Shown: positions 58,889 to 64,000 of the stretch, in pieces
Numbering within the stretch: position 1 is the stretch's first letter
Layout of the letters: every line of letters starts with the position of its first letter
Position numbers and translations under genes: made by a program
From: Lachnospiraceae bacterium YSD2013
GTDB taxonomy: Bacteria; Bacillota; Clostridia; Lachnospirales; Lachnospiraceae
Direction: 5' to 3'
Assembly (NCBI GenBank): GCA_900100895.1
Contig: FMTX01000021.1
Location: 1 to 64,000, forward strand
DNA: 64,000 nt
The notes under the pieces: model-generated
What the model was told of the DNA's origin: nothing
Database searches by the model: none
Seen by the model: only the letters and a program-made list of their open reading frames with translations

Positions 58889-61747
58889 CTATTTTCTCTT
58901 ACTTTCCGGCATTCCGAAGTACGATGTCGGAGGATTCTCTGTGTACAAATAAAGCTTGGCAGGTACAAGTCCGGGGTCCTTCAAAAGAAGGGTTATCTCG
59001 TTAACGCCCTTCTTGAGGCTGACCTTGGAAGTGCAGCTGCGACGGTGGGTAAGTACGCCCTGTGACCAGGTCTTGTCAGCCGCTACACCGGCTCTGTAGC
59101 CGTTCGGAACAGTGTTGTACTCGCCTGCAGCCTTACCGTTAACCGCTACGCCGTAACGAAGCTTGCCGGTTCTGGAGAGCGGGTTAGTAGGTGTAAAGTC
59201 TGCCTGTAAAGTGTATTCGCCGTCTTCAAGTGCGTATACCTTGTAGGTAAGCGAAGGCTCTTCGCCCTTCTTGTACTTGGTAAGTACGGGGAAGCACTTC
59301 ATGGCACTATCATATACGCCGTAGTCCTTAAGTTCAAGCCACTTACTGCCTACAGGTGCGGATTTCTCCGCGTAGTCCTTGGCAAGGATTGAATATCCGA
59401 AACGTCCCGGAAGGAATACGCCCTTGGGAGCGTCCTTGGTGTTGTCGCAGGCGGTGAATTCAACTTCTACCTTGGTGTCGTCACCGATAATGCTTACCAG
59501 CGCGGTTTCTTTGGCCTCGGTGAGCTTGGAGCGGTTGCAGGTAAAAGTAACCACCTTGTCGGTCTCGATTTCAAAAGGCTCGCCTGTAATGTCCATGGAA
59601 AGCCACTTGCACTTGGGCATCTCGACTCTGGCTTTGAGCTTGCCTACGCCCATGTTGGAGAGGCGGACAGAAACGGTCTTGCCTTCTGCGAACTCGAAGT
59701 CATTGGCCTTGATACGCATTACGGGGCCGTATACCTTGTCGTATACTTTCTCGTCGTCGGTTCTGGTAACGTAGAGTCTCGGTCTGTCGAAGGGCTCTAC
59801 GAATATCTTTAAGGGGTATCTGGAGCCGTCTTCGTTCCACTTGGTGAAGCCTACGTGGCTTGCAAGCTCCATGCCGCGCCACTTATGATTTTCGAAGTCT
59901 GCCCATTCTTTCTTGAGGGCCTTGTCTTCCGCAATCTGCTTGTCGACAAGTCTTGCATAGTCGCTTGCGCTCTTGAGTCCCTGATGAGCCTGTAAGAGGT
60001 TAAGTCCGCCGTATAAGTGCATGCGGATAAGCGCGATGGTGGCTCTGGTCTGGAATCCTGTGAGGGAATACCATGCGCGCTTTGCATCACCTTTAAGCTT
60101 CTTCTCAAATGCTTTGAGGCGGGTTTCAAGAGTGTCGAGACGCTTAAGCATAGCCTCTGCCTCACCGAAGTGGCAAGCGTCGTAAATCATGGGATTGAGT
60201 GCCTCAGGTCTTCTGTATCCGTTGATACGAACGGTTTCTGTAAGAATCTCAGCAGCTTCGGTAACGTTCTCCTCTGAGAGAGTGTTGCCAAAGAAAGTGC
60301 CCACTGCCTTCTTAGTGTAGTCAAAGCAGGTATTGGGTGCCTTGGTGCCGTACTTGTCGAAGTCGTATGCGAGATTCAAGAAGTATGTAAGTGGGAATTC
60401 GTTGTGCTTTAAGTCACCTACGTTAAGAATCCATACGCTCTTAATGCCGTATTCATACGCCTGGGTCATCTGCTCCCACATAAGAGCGAGGGGCGATGAG
60501 TTAATCCATTCGTAGGAAATAGGGTCGCCGTGGTAGTCTACGTGGTAGTACATACCAAAGCCTGCGGGATGCTTGCGCATCTTGTCATCGGGAACAGTTC
60601 TTAAGTAGCCGTGGTTGTCCTCGCAAAGCATAAGGATAACGTCATCGAGAACGTCCCAGTCTACGAGACCTTCGGTGTCCTTGTCACCGTAGTAGAAAGG
60701 CTCAACTTCCTTGTAGAGTGCAAGCACCTGAGGGAAGGTCTTCTTGTATTTCTTCTCGGTTTCTTTGATCAGTTTCTTTTGACAGGTGATAACGTCCTTT
60801 AAGAGGTCGATGTTGTCCTTAAGGGTGGCGTTAGCGCCTAAGATGGTGGAGTCTGCCTCGCCGCGCATGCCGACGGTTACCATTGATGTAAACATTCCGC
60901 GCTCGTCAAGAGAGTCCTTCCAGAAGCGGGTGATTCCCTTGGTGTTGGCATGGTAGTTCCAGGCGTCGCCGTAGATGCTCTTGGGACCGCGTACCTGTCT
61001 GTATTCCTCGCCGGCGCGAAGGCAGGGCTCGTGATGTGAGTTGCCGATGTAGATGCCGTACTCGTCAGCAAGCTTGTAAGAGTCAAGGCCGGGACCGTCC
61101 CATGCAAAGCTCGAGGACCACATTGCGGGCCAGAGGTAGTTGCCTTTGAGGCGAAGGAGCAGTTCGAATACGTGGTCGTACATCTTGGCATTGAAGCCGC
61201 CGAAGTGCTCCATGGTCCAGTTGCCGTAGCAGGGCCACTCGTCGTTGATAAAGAAGCCGCGGAACTTGACGCTGGGCTCCTTGGTAGCCTTGGTATCTAT
61301 TTCAATCTTGAGTGTGTTCTTCTTGGGGATTACGGAGTCGGCCCAGTAGCAAAGGGGCGAAACACCGCAAAGTTCGGAAATATTGAATAAACCGTAGATG
61401 GTGCCGAGCTTGTCGCTTCCGGCTACGATTAAGAGGTTCTTGACCTCGTCGGTATGAAGGAGGATGTACTTGTAGACTTCCCACTTACCGGTTACGTCTT
61501 TAAGAGAGATTTTCTTTGACTGTTCTAATTCAGCAAGAAATGCGCTCTCGCCCACAATACAGGGAACGATTGCAACATCGGCCTTGGGGAGCTTGCCCGA
61601 AAATTCCTTAACCTTAGTCTTCCCGCCGGTGATGGCATTAAGGTCTGCCATGACCTTGCCGGCTACTTTCTTGATGCCGGATGCGGATTCCTTCTCCACT
61701 AAAATCTGAGCGGAGACTGTGCTGTCGTGCAGTGTGATTTTGTCCAT
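58889..61747 (-). CDS. GH115 xylan alpha-1,2-glucuronidase
   Basis: 952 residues. N-terminal alpha/beta domain with VAGSDKLGTIYGLFNISELC, then the barrel with FRGFFINDEWPCYGNWTMEH, LRLKGNYLWPAMWSSSF, ADEYGIYIGNSHHEP and VTVGMRGEADS, which together define GH115, then helical and beta domains to the end. The enzyme releases glucuronic or methylglucuronic acid from xylan. No signal peptide, so it works on imported oligosaccharides. AAAAAGGACATT precedes the ATG. Confidence 0.92.
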   Translation of the reverse strand: MDKITLHDSTVSAQILVEKESASGIKKVAGKVMADLNAITGGKTKVKEFSGKLPKADVAIVPCIVGESAFLAELEQSKKISLKDVTGKWEVYKYILLHTDEVKNLLIVAGSDKLGTIYGLFNISELCGVSPLCYWADSVIPKKNTLKIEIDTKATKEPSVKFRGFFINDEWPCYGNWTMEHFGGFNAKMYDHVFELLLRLKGNYLWPAMWSSSFAWDGPGLDSYKLADEYGIYIGNSHHEPCLRAGEEYRQVRGPKSIYGDAWNYHANTKGITRFWKDSLDERGMFTSMVTVGMRGEADSTILGANATLKDNIDLLKDVITCQKKLIKETEKKYKKTFPQVLALYKEVEPFYYGDKDTEGLVDWDVLDDVILMLCEDNHGYLRTVPDDKMRKHPAGFGMYYHVDYHGDPISYEWINSSPLALMWEQMTQAYEYGIKSVWILNVGDLKHNEFPLTYFLNLAYDFDKYGTKAPNTCFDYTKKAVGTFFGNTLSEENVTEAAEILTETVRINGYRRPEALNPMIYDACHFGEAEAMLKRLDTLETRLKAFEKKLKGDAKRAWYSLTGFQTRATIALIRMHLYGGLNLLQAHQGLKSASDYARLVDKQIAEDKALKKEWADFENHKWRGMELASHVGFTKWNEDGSRYPLKIFVEPFDRPRLYVTRTDDEKVYDKVYGPVMRIKANDFEFAEGKTVSVRLSNMGVGKLKARVEMPKCKWLSMDITGEPFEIETDKVVTFTCNRSKLTEAKETALVSIIGDDTKVEVEFTACDNTKDAPKGVFLPGRFGYSILAKDYAEKSAPVGSKWLELKDYGVYDSAMKCFPVLTKYKKGEEPSLTYKVYALEDGEYTLQADFTPTNPLSRTGKLRYGVAVNGKAAGEYNTVPNGYRAGVAADKTWSQGVLTHRRSCTSKVSLKKGVNEITLLLKDPGLVPAKLYLYTENPPTSYFGMPESKRK

Positions 61748-61820
61748 GATAATGTCCTTTTTGAATTGAATGAAATCGTGAATAATTGCAGGGCTCGTAT
61801 GCCCAAAGTCCTACAGTATA

Positions 61821-61826
61821 ATTATA
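61821..61826 (-). promoter_or_regulatory. Candidate -10 box of GH115-GH3 operon
   Basis: Minus strand TATAAT about 75 bases before the GH115 ATG. No clear -35 box at 17 bases. The region 61748-61895 is otherwise AT-rich spacer shared with the divergent methyltransferase gene. Confidence 0.4.
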
Positions 61827-61895
61827 TCAAACGCAATTAAAAATCACTTATCAAGAAGTGTCGAAAAAATAGTAAATCTTGCTCTTATTCGCAGA

Positions 61896-61924
61896 TTGAG
61901 TTTTTAATCCAAATCGCCTATTAT
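61896..61924 (+). promoter_or_regulatory. Promoter abutting the methyltransferase start codon
   Basis: TTGAGT (61896-61901), 17 bases, TATTAT (61919-61924). The expected start of transcription, about 7 bases on, is the ATG itself (61931). No ribosome site is visible, so the mRNA may be leaderless. Confidence 0.6.
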
Positions 61925-61930
61925 ATAGGC

Positions 61931-63265
61931 ATGGAAAAAGAAAAAATAATTTTACCCGAAGCTTTTGTAAAGAGCATGCGGGAGATTTTGAAAGATGAAT
62001 ACGATGCGTTTGAGGCGTCTTATGAAAGCGAGCGCTATGCGGGGTTGCGTTATAATCCTTTGAAGGCTTCGCGCGAGGCGTTTCTTGATGCTGTGCCGTT
62101 TAAGCTTGAGCCTGTAGAGTGGGCTTCCGAGGGGTTCTATTATAACCTGGAGGAGCGACCCGGCAAGTCTGCGCTGCATGAGGCAGGGGCTTTCTATATT
62201 CAGGAGCCGAGTGCCATGTCGGCGGTTGCGGCTTTGGACCCTAAGCCCGGTGACTTCGTGCTTGATATGTGCGCTGCGCCCGGCGGTAAGTCTACGCAGA
62301 TTGCGGGAAGACTTATGGGCGAAGGGTTGCTCGTGTCCAATGAATATGTTCGTGACCGTGCGCGGATTCTTTCGTCGAATATCGAGAGAATGGGCGTGCG
62401 CAATGCGCTGGTGCTTAACGAGACTCCCGAGGGACTCTCGGCAAGATTTCCGTCTTTTTTTGACAAGGTATTGGTCGATGCTCCCTGCTCCGGCGAAGGC
62501 ATGTTTAAGAAAGAAGAAAATGCGCTTGGCGAGTGGAGCCCCGAAAACGTGCAGATGTGCCACGAAAGGCAGCTCATGATACTCGAGGAAGCTGCCAAAA
62601 TGCTTAAGGCAGGCGGGGTGCTGGTGTACTCCACTTGTACGTTTAATAAAATTGAAAACGAAGGAACAGTTGATGCGTTCCTTAAGTCTCATCCCGAGTT
62701 CGAACTTGAGAAGACCGAGCGTTTCTGGCCCCATAAGATTAAGGGGGAGGGACACTTTGTGGCAAGATTTCATATAAAGGGCGAGCTTGCGCCTTCCGGC
62801 GACCGCGAGGTCGCTCTGTCTAAGAGCGAGGTCGGTCGCGTGAAGGAAATCCGAGATTTCCTCGCAGGCGAGCTGGGCGTGAGCGCTGCGTGCGTCGAGA
62901 CGCTTACGCACGGGCGCCATATTGAGGCCTTCGGCGACAACCTGTATCTCCTGCCTCGAGGCATCGATACACTTCGCGGCCTCAAGGTCGAGCGCCCCGG
63001 GCTCTGGGTGGCGACGGTTAAGAAGAACCGTCTCGAGCCATCCCACTCGCTTGCCCTCGCGCTTAATGCGACTGACGTCGCAGCTTCCGTCGCTCTCAGC
63101 GACGCGGAAGCCGACCGCTACATCGAAGGCAACACCATCCCCTGCGACCCGTCGCTACGGGGCTGGGTGCTTCTCACCGTCCGTGGCTTCTCTCTCGCCT
63201 TCGGCAAGGCCTCCGGCGGCGTGATTAAGAATCACTATCCGAAAGGATTACGGCGCATGCAGTAA
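61931..63265 (+). CDS. RsmF-like rRNA cytosine-C5 methyltransferase
   Basis: 444 residues. SAM motif DMCAAPGGKSTQIA, motif IV VLVDAPCSGEGMFKKE (catalytic cysteine) and motif VI YSTCTF mark the NOL1/NOP2/Sun family; the C-terminal half has the extra RNA-binding domains of RsmF/YebU-like enzymes. From about 62770 the GC content rises strongly, with nearly all third positions C or G, as in the end of the GH2 gene. The stop codon forms the loop of the terminator that follows. Confidence 0.87.
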   Translation: MEKEKIILPEAFVKSMREILKDEYDAFEASYESERYAGLRYNPLKASREAFLDAVPFKLEPVEWASEGFYYNLEERPGKSALHEAGAFYIQEPSAMSAVAALDPKPGDFVLDMCAAPGGKSTQIAGRLMGEGLLVSNEYVRDRARILSSNIERMGVRNALVLNETPEGLSARFPSFFDKVLVDAPCSGEGMFKKEENALGEWSPENVQMCHERQLMILEEAAKMLKAGGVLVYSTCTFNKIENEGTVDAFLKSHPEFELEKTERFWPHKIKGEGHFVARFHIKGELAPSGDREVALSKSEVGRVKEIRDFLAGELGVSAACVETLTHGRHIEAFGDNLYLLPRGIDTLRGLKVERPGLWVATVKKNRLEPSHSLALALNATDVAASVALSDAEADRYIEGNTIPCDPSLRGWVLLTVRGFSLAFGKASGGVIKNHYPKGLRRMQ

Positions 63266-63282
63266 CTGCACGCGCCACTTTT
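63252..63282 (+). terminator. Terminator overlapping the methyltransferase stop codon
   Basis: GGCGC-A-TGCAG pairs with CTGCA-C-GCGCC (10 pairs, one mismatch); the loop is TAA, the stop codon itself (63263-63265). ACTTTTTTATT follows. Confidence 0.75.
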
Positions 63283-64000
63283 TTATTCTTTATTCACCAC
63301 GGAAGCATACACTCTTCCGTCTTTCTCAACCTGTTTCAAGAATCTGTCAGCTTCTTCCGTAACCTCTTCTATCAAATCCGTATCGATATCGTGACCGCAA
63401 TTTGAATAAACCACCAGCTTACAATGCGGCAGGCACTTAGCCGTCCTAATCATAAGTTCAGGTGTGCTGATAGGGTCGTCCACACCACCGATAATCAGTG
63501 TAGGCGTCTTTATAGTCTTAAGTGCTTCACAAAGCTTCTCTTCACTGCCGAGTCTCATAAGCGGTCTGCCATAATCCACAGCCTTTTCACGCGGATCTGC
63601 CTCAGGCTGCGCCTTAATCCACTCCTCACGCACCTTGCGTCTCTTCTCACGCTCCTCGTCACCATCAATCGGCGGATTGAACGGAGGCGGGGCGTCGATT
63701 ATTCCCTGCATCATCATCTGTCTGTAAGACATCACACCCTCAGCCAGACTATGCGGTCCCGGCACCATCGCCAGAAACGCCTTAACTCTCTCAGGATGCC
63801 TCAGATTTAAGTGCCACCCCAATCCGGCACCGTGCGAAGCACCCATATATACAAATTTGTCTATGCCCAGCTTATCCGCCAGGCACACAACATCATCCGC
63901 AAACTTATCATACCAGGCATCGCCATAATCTTCCGTCACATAATCCGACGGTGCGAACCCTCTAAGCGTCAGACAATACACATGATACCCTCTGTCCGCC
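63283..64000 (-). CDS. Alpha/beta hydrolase, N-terminus beyond window
   Basis: At least 238 residues. The frame stays open to the window edge (ADRGYHVYCLTLRGFAPSD), so the GTG at 63981 is not the true start. The nucleophile elbow is YMGASHGAGLG, the acid probably in IIGGVDDPIST, and the histidine in SNCGHDIDTDL. The strand-turn-helix before the elbow and the lid match epoxide-hydrolase/proline-iminopeptidase-like proteins. Substrate unknown. Confidence 0.75.
   Translation of the reverse strand, partial: ADRGYHVYCLTLRGFAPSDYVTEDYGDAWYDKFADDVVCLADKLGIDKFVYMGASHGAGLGWHLNLRHPERVKAFLAMVPGPHSLAEGVMSYRQMMMQGIIDAPPPFNPPIDGDEEREKRRKVREEWIKAQPEADPREKAVDYGRPLMRLGSEEKLCEALKTIKTPTLIIGGVDDPISTPELMIRTAKCLPHCKLVVYSNCGHDIDTDLIEEVTEEADRFLKQVEKDGRVYASVVNKE

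Noticed and set aside
1-64000. CRISPR array, prophage or integrative element
   Set aside because: No regular short repeats, phage structural genes, integrase or transposase were seen.

Overview
The window looks like chromosomal DNA of a motile, polysaccharide-degrading Firmicute, most likely a Lachnospiraceae member close to Butyrivibrio, Pseudobutyrivibrio or Roseburia. The reasons are AAGGAGG-type ribosome binding sites, a FliW/CsrA-type flagellar module, CUT1 sugar transporters with YesM/YesN-type two-component regulation, DUF624 (YesL-like) protein, and a set of xylan enzymes (GH115, GH3, CE2). The genus is an inference; there is no rRNA marker.

Layout. 1-5611 (minus): flagellin start, a FliT/FlgN-like protein, fliS, fliD, flaG, csrA, fliW, flgL. 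5612-9460 (plus): a three-gene sugar ABC transporter with a textbook promoter and LacI-type operators. 9512-14207 (minus): two full-length flgK genes, flgN, flgM and a near-perfect sigma-28 promoter. 14216-14587: a 247-bp element bounded by perfect 27-bp inverted repeats. 14588-16483: a small unknown protein and a membrane GGDEF protein. 16686-19262 (plus): a GH2 enzyme. 19267-31072 (minus): a polysaccharide-utilisation-type block with old yellow enzyme-like oxidoreductase, ABC ATPase, DUF624 protein, serine hydrolase, two permeases, an unknown membrane protein, response regulator, sensor kinase and lipoprotein. 31282-40810: carboxylesterase (plus); operon of acetyl-esterases, P-loop kinase and GH13 phosphorylase (minus); shared MsmK/UgpC-type ATPase and alpha/beta hydrolase (plus). 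40855-47680 (minus): GNAT fragment and gene, heterodimeric ABC exporter, methyltransferase, MazEF, ROK fructokinase. 47757-53884 (minus): hybrid kinase, tRNA-Gly(CCC), two overlapping GGDEF genes, thrH. 54027-56684 (plus): cstA and an unknown membrane protein. 56726-61747 (minus): GH3 and GH115. 61896-64000: rRNA m5C methyltransferase (plus) and a truncated alpha/beta hydrolase (minus).

How the parts fit. GH115 removes glucuronic acid, GH3 likely cleaves xylose from oligosaccharides, and CE2, SASA-type and alpha/beta hydrolases remove acetyl groups. All lack signal peptides, so deacetylation and debranching probably occur on imported oligosaccharides. The two CUT1 transporters lack ATPases next to their permeases and probably share the ATPase at 38619 or 20336. 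FliW and CsrA are encoded beside flagellin, and the flagellin and flaG leaders carry hairpins with GGA loops that match CsrA targets. The flagellin site matches the bacterial CsrA consensus exactly.

The strongest signals for a second look are the two CsrA-type hairpins, the inverted-repeat element at 14324-14570, the operator-controlled sugar operon lodged inside the flagellar cluster, the phosphorylase/kinase/esterase operon, the co-translated unknown membrane protein in the two-component operon, the 30-bp mazEF palindrome, and the predicted leaderless methyltransferase gene.
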